Assembly (NCBI RefSeq): GCF_002407205.1
Contig: NZ_CP023548.1
Span: forward strand, 1,946,501-2,010,500
Length of the DNA: 64,000 bases
Direction of reading: 5' to 3'
DNA from: Rhodobacter sp. CZR27
Lineage (GTDB): Bacteria; Pseudomonadota; Alphaproteobacteria; Rhodobacterales; Rhodobacteraceae
Part shown: piece after piece, positions 27,472 to 36,671 of the stretch
Numbering within the stretch: position 1 is the stretch's first letter
Layout of the letters: every line of letters begins with the position of its first letter
Translations under genes and position numbers: made by a program
Notes under the pieces: generated by a model
Database searches by the model: none
What the model saw: only the letters and a program-made list of their open reading frames with translations
Told to the model about the DNA's origin: nothing

Positions 27472-28076
27472 GTCAGCGCCACCGCGATGGCCCAGAGACC
27501 GAAACCCAGCATCAGGGCGCCTGAGGCGCGCGAGACCCAGAGCGCGAAGGCCGGCGGCAGCTTCCGGTGCGCCAGCGCGACCCCGCCCGCCAGCACCACC
27601 CACCACAGCATCGACCCCGCGAAGACCCCCGCGACCACCAGCGCCGCGGCGGCGGGATCGGCCTCGCGCGCCAGACCGAGCCCGGCGAAGATCGCGGCGA
27701 AGGACAGGATCGTGGCGGGGTTCGCAAGCGTCAGCAGGAAGGTCGTGGCCAGCGTCGACCAGAGGCCGCGGGGCGCGACCGCCGCGGGTTCGGCCTCGGC
27801 GCGGCGGCGCAGGCCCTGCACCCCGAGCCAGATCAGGAAGGCGCCCCCCAGCAGGCCGAGCGGCAGGGCGATCCGGTCCAGCGCCGCGGCGAAGGCGGCA
27901 AATCCGGCGGCGGCCGCCGCGGCATAGCTTGCATCCGCCAGCGCCGTGCCCAGGCCGCCGGCCACGCCCGCGCGAAAGCCGTGCGACAGCGTCCGCTGGA
28001 TGCAAAGCGCCCCGATCGGGCCGAGCGGCGCGGCAATGGCGAGACCCATGAGGCAGGACTTGAGGAACAGCATCAT
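27468..28076 (-). CDS. LysE-family amino acid exporter
   Basis: 202 residues with six hydrophobic helices. The N-terminus has the LysE/RhtB signature LMGLAIAAPLGPIGALCIQRTL and GFRAGVAGGLGTALADASYA; LANPATILSFAAIF is the conserved second half. ATGATG at 28076/28073 overlaps the stop of the Lrp-type regulator, so the two are coupled. An Lrp-type regulator next to a LysE exporter is a common pair, with the regulator sensing the exported amino acid. Confidence 0.88.
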   Translation of the reverse strand: MMLFLKSCLMGLAIAAPLGPIGALCIQRTLSHGFRAGVAGGLGTALADASYAAAAAAGFAAFAAALDRIALPLGLLGGAFLIWLGVQGLRRRAEAEPAAVAPRGLWSTLATTFLLTLANPATILSFAAIFAGLGLAREADPAAAALVVAGVFAGSMLWWVVLAGGVALAHRKLPPAFALWVSRASGALMLGFGLWAIAVALT

Positions 28077-28522
28077 CTCGGCACCAGAGGAGCGGAACGG
28101 ATCGAGGACAGCGCCAGCATGGTCTCGGAGCGTTCGAGGAAGCCCTGATCCTTCATCTCGGTCAGGAAGGACTCGACGCCTTCGAGCCCCGGCGCGCGGA
28201 AGTGGACGAGGTAGGACCACGGGCCGGTGACGTGGTGGCATTCGGTGATGCCCGGATGGTGGGCCGCGAAGGCGCGGAAGGCCGGCTCCTGCGCGTGCCG
28301 GACAGCGACCCAGATCAGCGCGAGTACCGGCAGACCCAGCGCCTCGGGCGACGCGTCCAGCGTGAAGCGACGGATGACCCCCTGTGCCACCAGACGGCGG
28401 ACCCGATCATTCACTGCCGAGGTCGACAGCCCGACCCGGGCGGCCACCTCGGTCAGCGGCTGCCGGGCATCATCGGCGAGAAGTCCGATGATCTTCCTGT
28501 CTATCTCGTCCAAAGCCGTCAT
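28073..28522 (-). CDS. Lrp/AsnC-family transcriptional regulator
   Basis: About 149 residues from MTALDEIDRKI; an upstream Met at 28543 is less likely because it lacks a ribosome binding site. The N-terminal winged helix has LTEVAARVGLSTSAVNDRVRRL and the C-terminal RAM ligand domain has HHVTGPWSYLVHFRA. It probably controls the coupled LysE exporter and, by divergent position, the aromatic amino acid decarboxylase gene. The 115-bp gap between them holds an imperfect palindrome that could be its operator or a leader hairpin. Confidence 0.88.
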   Translation of the reverse strand: MTALDEIDRKIIGLLADDARQPLTEVAARVGLSTSAVNDRVRRLVAQGVIRRFTLDASPEALGLPVLALIWVAVRHAQEPAFRAFAAHHPGITECHHVTGPWSYLVHFRAPGLEGVESFLTEMKDQGFLERSETMLALSSIRSAPLVPR

Positions 28523-28574
28523 ACTGCCGTTTACAATCACCATATACCATCAAATCATCGGTAGCAGCATCCTG

Positions 28575-28610
28575 GCCGCCTGTCCATTGTCTCGTTCGAG
28601 ACGGGCGGCT
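28575..28610. promoter_or_regulatory. Imperfect palindrome between lrp-type and decarboxylase genes
   Basis: GCCGCCTGTC faces GACGGGCGGC with one T-G mismatch, and TCTCG/CGAGA pairs inside. It sits 28 bp upstream of the decarboxylase ATG, in the shared promoter region. An operator for the Lrp-type regulator or an mRNA hairpin are both possible. Confidence 0.35.
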
Positions 28611-28637
28611 AGGCTCGGCCCGCGAAAGGAGCCGGAC

Positions 28638-30020
28638 ATGAACCACGACGAACTCCGCCACTGGTCGAAACGCGCGGCCGACTGGGCGGCAGATTATCAT
28701 GCAGGGCTTCGGCAGCGGCCGGTGCGCCCGCCGGTGCAGCCCGGCACGGTGGCCGCCGCCCTGCCCGAGACCGCCCCGGAGGCGCCCGAGCCGATGGAGC
28801 GGATCTTCGAGGACTTCGAGCGGATCGTCCCAGACGCGATGACCCACTGGCAGCACCCGCGCTTCTTTGCCTATTTCCCCGCCAATGCCGCGCCGGCCTC
28901 GATGCTGGCCGAACAGCTGGTCAATGCCATGGCCTGCCAGGCGATGCTGTGGCAGACCTCGCCCGCCGCCACCGAGATCGAGATGGCAATGATGCGCTGG
29001 CTGCGCGAGGCACTGGGACTGCCCCCGGGCTTCACCGGCACCATCCACGACAGCGCAACGACGGCGACCCTTTCAGCCGTGCTGACGATGCGCGAGCGCG
29101 CGCTGGACTGGGCAGGCGTGGAGCAGGGTCTTTCAGGGCAGCCGCGGCTGAGGCTGTATGCCAGCGCCGAGACCCATTCCTCGGTCGACAAGGCGGTGCG
29201 CATCGCGGGCATCGGGCAGGAGAACCTGGTGAAGGTGCCGACCGACCATGACCATGCCATGCGGCCGGGCGCGCTGGCCGGGGCCATCGCGGCGGACAAG
29301 GCCGCCGGTTTCGTGCCGGCCGGCGTCATCCTTTGCGCGGGCGGCACCTCCATCGGGGCGTTCGACCGGATCGGCGACTGCATCGCGGTGGCGCGCGCGC
29401 ATGACCTGATGACCCATGTCGACGCGGCCTGGGCCGGTTCGGCGATGATCTGCCCCGAGTTCCGACCGCTTTGGCAAGGGGTCGAGGCAGCCGACAGCAT
29501 CGTGTTCAATCCGCACAAGTGGCTGGGCGCACAGTTCGACTGCGCGGTGCAGTTCCTGGCCGACCCCGGCCCGCAGGTGCGCACGCTGGGCCTGAACCCC
29601 GCATATCTGGTCACGGCCGAGGGCGGCGTGCCGGACTACAACGCCTGGACCGTGCCGCTCGGCCGCCGCTTCCGTGCGCTGAAGCTCTGGTTCCTGCTGC
29701 GCGCCTACGGGCTTGACGGGCTGCGCGCGCGCATCCGCAATCACGTCGCCTGGGCTGCGGAAGCCGCGCGGGCCATTGCGGACATTCCGGGATGCGAAGT
29801 GGTCACCGGGCCGTCGCTGTCGCTCTTCACCTTCGCGGCCGGGGATGATGCGGCGACCGAGGCCCTGCTGAAGCGGATCGAGGCGGACGGGCGGATCTTC
29901 CTCAGCCCGACGCGGCACGAGGGCCGCAGCCTGATCCGCGTGCAGGTCGGACAATTCGACTGCACGGCCGAGGATGTGGCGATGATCCCCAGGGTCGTCG
30001 CGGAGCTGATCCGGACATGA
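28638..30020 (+). CDS. Aromatic-L-amino-acid/group II PLP decarboxylase
   Basis: 460 residues; AAAGGAGCC lies ahead of the ATG. It is a group II pyridoxal-phosphate decarboxylase: HPRFFAYFPANAAPASMLAE, TSPAATEIEM, the cofactor motif VDAAWAGSAMICPEF, and PLP Lys294 in FNPHKWLGAQFDC. The closest described types are DOPA/tryptophan/tyrosine decarboxylases, but substrate cannot be set from sequence. It would yield an aromatic amine from the amino acid. The divergent Lrp regulator and LysE exporter fit a small amino-acid-responsive unit. Confidence 0.88.
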   Translation: MNHDELRHWSKRAADWAADYHAGLRQRPVRPPVQPGTVAAALPETAPEAPEPMERIFEDFERIVPDAMTHWQHPRFFAYFPANAAPASMLAEQLVNAMACQAMLWQTSPAATEIEMAMMRWLREALGLPPGFTGTIHDSATTATLSAVLTMRERALDWAGVEQGLSGQPRLRLYASAETHSSVDKAVRIAGIGQENLVKVPTDHDHAMRPGALAGAIAADKAAGFVPAGVILCAGGTSIGAFDRIGDCIAVARAHDLMTHVDAAWAGSAMICPEFRPLWQGVEAADSIVFNPHKWLGAQFDCAVQFLADPGPQVRTLGLNPAYLVTAEGGVPDYNAWTVPLGRRFRALKLWFLLRAYGLDGLRARIRNHVAWAAEAARAIADIPGCEVVTGPSLSLFTFAAGDDAATEALLKRIEADGRIFLSPTRHEGRSLIRVQVGQFDCTAEDVAMIPRVVAELIRT

Positions 30021-30024
30021 AGAA

Positions 30025-30047
30025 GGGGCGCGGTCATCCCGCGCCCC
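30025..30047. terminator. Bidirectional hairpin terminator
   Basis: GGGGCGCGG pairs perfectly with CCGCGCCCC around a TCATC loop. It lies between the convergent decarboxylase and outer-membrane barrel genes, four bases past the first stop. Confidence 0.7.
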
Positions 30048-30069
30048 CGTCCGTCTCTGTGGCAGGATC

Positions 30070-30672
30070 TCAGAAGCGGTAGGAGACCCGGGCCTGCACG
30101 GTCGTGGCATCGATGTCGATGTTCGAGTCGTCAAAGTCGTCGAACTCGTGCTGCAGGATCTCGGCGCCGACGATCCAGTTGTCGTTCACCAGATAGTCGT
30201 AGCCGGCGCCATAGAAGTAGCCGTTGTCGCTCAGGTCTTCGCCAAGCGCGCTCGCGTCGGCCCAGGCGGCACCGGCGGAAGCATAAAGCAGGCCGCGGCC
30301 GATCTTGCCGCCGGCGAGCAGCTTCAGACGCATCACGTCGTCAAGCTCGCCATTGCCTTCGTCGCCGAAATCGATCGACGCCCAGTCGTAGGCCGCTTCC
30401 GCACCGATCACGGCACTGCCGAAATCGTGGCGGTATCCGGCATGAAGGCCGCCGATCCAGCCGTCGCCATCGAGGTCGACGGGAGCGCCATCGGCACCGA
30501 TGTCACCATAGCCGAGCTGGCCACCGGCATAGAAGCCGGTCCAGTCGATGGTGGGCGCGACGACGACCGGCGCCGGCTCGATCACCGGTTCGACCGGGAC
30601 TTCCATCGGGCCGCCGGCGAAGGCGGGGGCAGCCAGAAGGCTGCCGAGCACAAGCGCTGCAATCCGTTTCAT
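30070..30672 (-). CDS. Outer membrane beta-barrel protein
   Basis: 200 residues from MKRIAALVLGSLLAAPAFAG, a clear signal peptide cut after AFA; GGAGA precedes this ATG. A Pro/Val linker (PVEPVIEPAPVVVAP) leads to an eight-strand barrel with alternating residues: WTGFYAGGQLGYGDIG, GGLHAGYRHDFGSAVIG, WIVGAEILQHEFDDF, ending VQARVSYRF with the C-terminal Phe used by BAM. It resembles the Omp25/OmpA-like porin family of alphaproteobacteria. Acidic loops (DGDGW, DFDDSNIDID) are prominent. Function beyond structure is unknown. Confidence 0.85.
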   Translation of the reverse strand: MKRIAALVLGSLLAAPAFAGGPMEVPVEPVIEPAPVVVAPTIDWTGFYAGGQLGYGDIGADGAPVDLDGDGWIGGLHAGYRHDFGSAVIGAEAAYDWASIDFGDEGNGELDDVMRLKLLAGGKIGRGLLYASAGAAWADASALGEDLSDNGYFYGAGYDYLVNDNWIVGAEILQHEFDDFDDSNIDIDATTVQARVSYRF

Positions 30673-30881
30673 CTCTGTCTCCAATCAAGCTTCCGGCGCC
30701 CGCACTGCTTCCATCGGTCCCGCCGGGTTCTGTCGTTGACGGGGTCCGCTGCCGTATGGGCCGCCCCGTGGGACTTTGGTATGGACAGGGCCTTTGCAAA
30801 GCCAGCGTCTCTCACATCGAGGTGATCGAGGCGAGTCGCCTTGGGCGGATTCTGGCGCAGGATGAACGCGCAAATCGGCAA

Positions 30882-32693
<1,812 letters not shown>

Positions 32694-32724
32694 GCCCGTC
32701 CGCTACAGGGGCGGCCGCGCGGCG

Positions 32725-33873
32725 TCAACGACCCGGGCGCGCGATCGCCTCGAGAACCGAGCGCGCCGCCCTGAGACCCGGCGCCTCGCCACCGCGGCCC
32801 AGCCGCTCCATCGTCAGCTCCATCGCGGCCAGTTGTGCGGTGCGCTGCTCGCGGTCCTCGAGCAGCGACAGCAGCGCCGGCGCGATCAGGTCCGCCTTGC
32901 AGCGCGGCCCGAGGAATTCCGGCACCGCGCGGCTGTCCGAGACGAGGTTCACCAGCGTCACCGTGTCGATCCGCGCCAGCCGCGAGATCAGCCACATCGA
33001 CAAGGGGTTCATGTCATAGGCGATCACCATGGGCACCGCATTGGCTGCAAGCTCCAGCGACACCGTCCCCGAGGCTGCCAGCGCGACATCCGCCGCGGCA
33101 AAGGCCGCGCGCTTGCGCTCGGCCTCCTCGATGATCAGCGGATGGACCGGCCAGTCGGCCACCTTTTCGCGCACCAGATCCGCGACATGGGGAACGGTCG
33201 GCACCAGCACGGTCAGGCCGGGATGGCGGTGGCGGATCTTGGCGAGGACCGCCCCGAAGACCGGCGCCAGCCGCGTCACCTCGGACCGGCGCGAGCCGGG
33301 CAGCACCAGCATCACCGGCTGCGTCGCCACCCGCTCGCGCAGGGCGGTGGCCTCGGCCGGGGTTGCCAGCGGCTCGGCCACCACCGGATGGCCGACGAAA
33401 TCGCAGGTCATCCCGGCGGCCGTCATGTAGGGCGGCTCGAACGGCAGAAGCGCCAGCACGTGATCGATGTAGCGTGCCATCTTCGCTGCCCGCCCCGGCC
33501 GCCACGCCCAGACCGAGGGGGCGACATAGTGGATGGTGCGGATCGAGGGCTTCGCACGCCTGACGAGCGCGGCCACGCGCAGGCCGAAATCCGGGCTGTC
33601 GATGGTGACCAGCGCCTCGGCGCCCGACGCCACGCAGGCGTCGGCGGCCTCGCGGATGCGGCGCTTTAGGTGAAGGTAGCGGGGCAGCACCTCGGCGATG
33701 CCCATGACCGAGAGTTCCTCCATCGGGAACAGGCTCTGCAAGCCCTGCCCCTGCATCTCGGGGCCGCCGATGCCCCGGAAGGACGATCCGGGCGCCAGTT
33801 CCTTCAACCCCGCCATCAGCGCCCCGCCCAGCCGGTCGCCCGAGGGTTCGCCCGCGATGAGAAAGAAGGTCAT
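32725..33873 (-). CDS. lpxB: Lipid-A-disaccharide synthase
   Basis: 382 residues from MTFFLIAGEPSGDRLGG; the ATG overlaps the lpxI stop. Conserved GT19 stretches include GIGGPEMQGQGL, HYVAPSVWAWRPGRAAKMA, DFVGHPVV, LVLPGSRRSEV and ALAASGTVSLELA. It joins UDP-diacylglucosamine and lipid X to form the tetra-acylated disaccharide of lipid A at the inner membrane. Being next to lpxI, which makes lipid X, and lpxA supplies three steps of the pathway in one block. Confidence 0.95.
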   Translation of the reverse strand: MTFFLIAGEPSGDRLGGALMAGLKELAPGSSFRGIGGPEMQGQGLQSLFPMEELSVMGIAEVLPRYLHLKRRIREAADACVASGAEALVTIDSPDFGLRVAALVRRAKPSIRTIHYVAPSVWAWRPGRAAKMARYIDHVLALLPFEPPYMTAAGMTCDFVGHPVVAEPLATPAEATALRERVATQPVMLVLPGSRRSEVTRLAPVFGAVLAKIRHRHPGLTVLVPTVPHVADLVREKVADWPVHPLIIEEAERKRAAFAAADVALAASGTVSLELAANAVPMVIAYDMNPLSMWLISRLARIDTVTLVNLVSDSRAVPEFLGPRCKADLIAPALLSLLEDREQRTAQLAAMELTMERLGRGGEAPGLRAARSVLEAIARPGR

Positions 33874-34691
33874 GGCTCTCTCGCCCACAGGAAAAGGCCC
33901 GCCGCGCCGGCCTCCGCCAGCATGGCCGCCCGGTCGAGCAGGATCACGCCGCCGGCCTCCCAGGCGATGCCGGCAAGGCCCGCCGCAGCCACGCGCCGCA
34001 CAGTCGCCGGGCCGAGCGTCGGCAGGTCGATCCTGCGGTCCTGACCCGGCTTCGGTGCCTTGTAGAGCACCCCCTTCGCGCCACGCGGATCGGGCCGCCT
34101 TGCCGTCTCGGCCACCCAGTCGAGCATCGCATCCGTTCCCGGCAGGGCTTCGACCGCGAGGCAGAGCCCCTGCGCCACCACCGCACCCTGCCCGACATCG
34201 ACCCGGCCGAGCGCCTCGACGATCGCGGCCGCGCGGGCCACGTCGCGCACGTCGGCCTCGGTCGGGGCGCCGCACAGCGTCTCTGCCCCCGGGACAAGTT
34301 CGGGCGCAAGGTCGGCCACGCCCGCGACGGCAAAGCCCGCTTCCTCGAACAGGCCGATCACCGCACGCAGGGTCGCATCGTCGCCCCCCTGCATGGCGGC
34401 GATCAGGCGCGGCACCATCTGCGCGGTCAGCGGATCGAATAGCGAGGGATCGAGACGCGGCCGGCTGACGGCACCGGCAAAGGCCACCCGCGACACGCCC
34501 GACCGTTCCAGCTCGCGCAGGAAGGGCACCAGCCGCTCGATGCGGAAGCAAAGGTCCGGCACCAGGCCCTCGGGCGGAAAGCCCTCGAGTGCCGCCACCA
34601 CCGGCGTCTCGCCCTTCCGGCGCAACGCCTCGGCCAGATGGCGCGGCAGCGCGCCCGACCCGACGATGAGGGCGGTGGAGGCCACGGTCAT
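33870..34691 (-). CDS. lpxI: UDP-2,3-diacylglucosamine pyrophosphatase LpxI
   Basis: 273 residues. The DUF1009 pattern is complete: TALIVGSGALPRHLAEALRR, VAFAGAVSRPRLDP, GVADLAPELV, GAVVAQGLCLAVEALPGTDAML and GVLYKAPKPGQDRRIDLPTLGP. LpxI replaces LpxH in alphaproteobacteria and makes lipid X plus UMP. It overlaps lpxA upstream and lpxB downstream by 4 bp, so the three are coupled. Confidence 0.95.
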   Translation of the reverse strand: MTVASTALIVGSGALPRHLAEALRRKGETPVVAALEGFPPEGLVPDLCFRIERLVPFLRELERSGVSRVAFAGAVSRPRLDPSLFDPLTAQMVPRLIAAMQGGDDATLRAVIGLFEEAGFAVAGVADLAPELVPGAETLCGAPTEADVRDVARAAAIVEALGRVDVGQGAVVAQGLCLAVEALPGTDAMLDWVAETARRPDPRGAKGVLYKAPKPGQDRRIDLPTLGPATVRRVAAAGLAGIAWEAGGVILLDRAAMLAEAGAAGLFLWAREP

Positions 34692-35470
34692 CGCGGCGTC
34701 AGGAAGGAGCGGTCGGTGGCGGAGAGGATGAAATCCGTCATCTCGCGCACATGCGGGCTGTCGGTTTCATCGGCAAGCCGGCGCGCCCGGTCAAGGAACG
34801 TGCCCTCGCCCTGCGCCAGCATCTGATAGGCCGCGCGCAGCGCCGTGATCTCCGCCCGGCTGACCCCGCGGCGCTTCAGCCCGACAAGGTTCAGCCCGTC
34901 CAGTTCCCCACGCGGCGCCTGCACGAGGCCATGCGGCAGCACGTCGTTCGTCACCATGGTCACCGCGCCGATGATCGCGCCGCGCCCAACGCGCACCCAT
35001 TGGTGCACGCCGGAAAGCCCACCGACGATCACGTCGTCGCCCAGCCAGCAGTGCCCGGCAATGGCGGCCTGATTGGCAAGGATGACCCGGTTGCCCAGCG
35101 TCGCGTCATGGCCGACGTGGGCGCCGGTCATCAGCAGGCAGTCGTCCCCGACGCGGGTCACGCCGCCGCCGCCCTCGGTCCCGCAGTTCAGCGTCGCCCC
35201 TTCGCGGATGCGGCAGCGCGCACCGACGAACAGCCGCGTGCGCTCGCCCTTGTATTTCAGGTCCTGCGGCACCTCGCCCACCACGGCGAAGGGGAAGATC
35301 ACCGTGCCCTCGCCCACCTCGGTCCAGCCGGTCACGACGGCGTGGCTTTTCACCACGACGCCCGGCCCCAGCGTCACCTCGGGGCCGATGACGGCAAAGG
35401 GGCCGATGCTGCAGCCCTCGCCGATCACGGCGCCCGGCTCGACGATGGCGGAGGGGTGGATCTCGGCCAT
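34688..35470 (-). CDS. lpxA: UDP-N-acetylglucosamine acyltransferase
   Basis: 260 residues. N-terminal left-handed beta-helix hexapeptides start IHPSAIVEPGAVIGEGCSIGPFAVI. The catalytic His region is LLMTGAHVGHDATLGNRVILANQAAIAGH, and NLVGLKRRGVSRAEI begins the helical C-terminus. It transfers a hydroxyacyl chain to UDP-GlcNAc, the first lipid A step. It sits between fabZ (4 bp upstream) and lpxI (overlapping). lpxD is not in this cluster. Confidence 0.95.
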   Translation of the reverse strand: MAEIHPSAIVEPGAVIGEGCSIGPFAVIGPEVTLGPGVVVKSHAVVTGWTEVGEGTVIFPFAVVGEVPQDLKYKGERTRLFVGARCRIREGATLNCGTEGGGGVTRVGDDCLLMTGAHVGHDATLGNRVILANQAAIAGHCWLGDDVIVGGLSGVHQWVRVGRGAIIGAVTMVTNDVLPHGLVQAPRGELDGLNLVGLKRRGVSRAEITALRAAYQMLAQGEGTFLDRARRLADETDSPHVREMTDFILSATDRSFLTPR

Positions 35471-35474
35471 CCCG

Positions 35475-35942
35475 TCAGACCTTCGGCATGTCCATCATGG
35501 CGGTGAATTCCGCCTCGGCCGCCAGCTCGCCCTCGACCTCGGCGCGGCCCTCGAACTTCCAGACCTTGCCGCCGCCGCGCTTGACGGTGACCGTCATCTC
35601 GAGCACGTCGCCCGGCACGACCTTGCGGCGGAACTTGGCCGCGTCGATCCCCATGAAATAGACCTTGGCGCCCTTGTCTGCGAGGTCGAGCGACACGCCC
35701 ACCAGAACGGCCGCGGTCTGGGCCAGCGCCTCGATGATCTGCACGCCCGGAAAGATCGGCATGCCGGGAAAGTGCCCCGTGAACTGCGGCTCGTTCATCG
35801 TGACGCATTTGATGCCCACGGCGCGCTGGTTCGGGACGATGTCGCGCACCTTGTCCACCAGCAGGAAGGGGTAGCGGTGCGGGATGATGCGCTGGATCAG
35901 CTGGATGTCGGCGGACAGCGTCGCTTCGGCAACTTCGGTCAT
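35475..35942 (-). CDS. fabZ: 3-hydroxyacyl-ACP dehydratase FabZ
   Basis: 155 residues from [24 protein letters not shown] lies close to this ATG, and the upstream extension is poor. The hot-dog fold has [13 protein letters not shown] and the active-site helix [21 protein letters not shown], with catalytic His and Glu. It dehydrates hydroxyacyl-ACP in fatty acid synthesis and competes with LpxA for the same substrate pool, which fits the shared operon. Confidence 0.95.
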   Translation of the reverse strand: MTEVAEATLSADIQLIQRIIPHRYPFLLVDKVRDIVPNQRAVGIKCVTMNEPQFTGHFPGMPIFPGVQIIEALAQTAAVLVGVSLDLADKGAKVYFMGIDAAKFRRKVVPGDVLEMTVTVKRGGGKVWKFEGRAEVEGELAAEAEFTAMMDMPKV

Positions 35943-36026
35943 GGCGGGGTTCCTTGGCGGAGGGTGGAGCGGCCGGTGGCCCCGGCCCTTGCTAGCAAGG
36001 CACGGGCACGCGGGCAAGCCGCAGGG

Positions 36027-36671
36027 TCAGGGAGCGGAGCCGGGGGGCTGCGGCTCGGTGTCCGGCCCCGGGGCCGGAGGCGGAGCGGGATCGGCCGCGG
36101 GCGCCGGAGGAGCGGCCTCCGGGCCGGAGCCGGGCGGTTCGGCCTCGGCGGCCAGCCGGTCGAGGCGCGCGATGGCCTCTTCGGTGATGTCGGCGGCATC
36201 GCGCGACAGCACCACGGCGGCGCGGTCGATCAGCACCGAGGCGGAGCGTTCCTCCATGATCTGCGCGAGAATCGGCACGGCGCGTTCGACGATGCGCTGG
36301 CGCTCCTCGTCGCGCTGGCGGGTCAGCGCGCGCGATTTCGCCTCCTGTGCCTGCCGGATCCCCTCGACCTTGCGGTCGAATTCCGCGGCCAGATCGCGAA
36401 AGCTGTCGGCCTGCAGGGTGCTGCGCCGCGCGGTCAGCGCGCGCTCCTCGGCCTCCAGCGCGGCCTCGATCCGGCGGTTCTCGGCCACGAGGCTGCGCGA
36501 GGCGGACTGGAACCGACGTTCCACCCCCTGCCCCAGCGCCGTGTCCGAGATCAGCCGCCCCTGATCGATCACGACCACGCCGGACGGCTGGGTCGGCACC
36601 ACGTTCTGCGCCCTCGCCGCGGCCGGCAGGACCAGCGCAAGCGCCAATGCCGCTGCCGCGACGGGCTGCAT
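36027..36671 (-). CDS. OmpH/Skp-family periplasmic chaperone
   Basis: 214 residues. The signal peptide is MQPVAAAALALALVLPAAARAQ, cut after ARA. VVVIDQGRLISDTALGQGVERRF resembles the start of Skp-type chaperones, followed by a long coiled coil (about 55-140, rich in Arg/Glu/Ala). The C-terminal 40 residues or so are Pro/Ala-rich and disordered, an extension not found in E. coli Skp. It should hold unfolded outer-membrane proteins on their way to BAM. It starts where bamA ends (overlap of one base). Confidence 0.85.
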   Translation of the reverse strand: MQPVAAAALALALVLPAAARAQNVVPTQPSGVVVIDQGRLISDTALGQGVERRFQSASRSLVAENRRIEAALEAEERALTARRSTLQADSFRDLAAEFDRKVEGIRQAQEAKSRALTRQRDEERQRIVERAVPILAQIMEERSASVLIDRAAVVLSRDAADITEEAIARLDRLAAEAEPPGSGPEAAPPAPAADPAPPPAPGPDTEPQPPGSAP

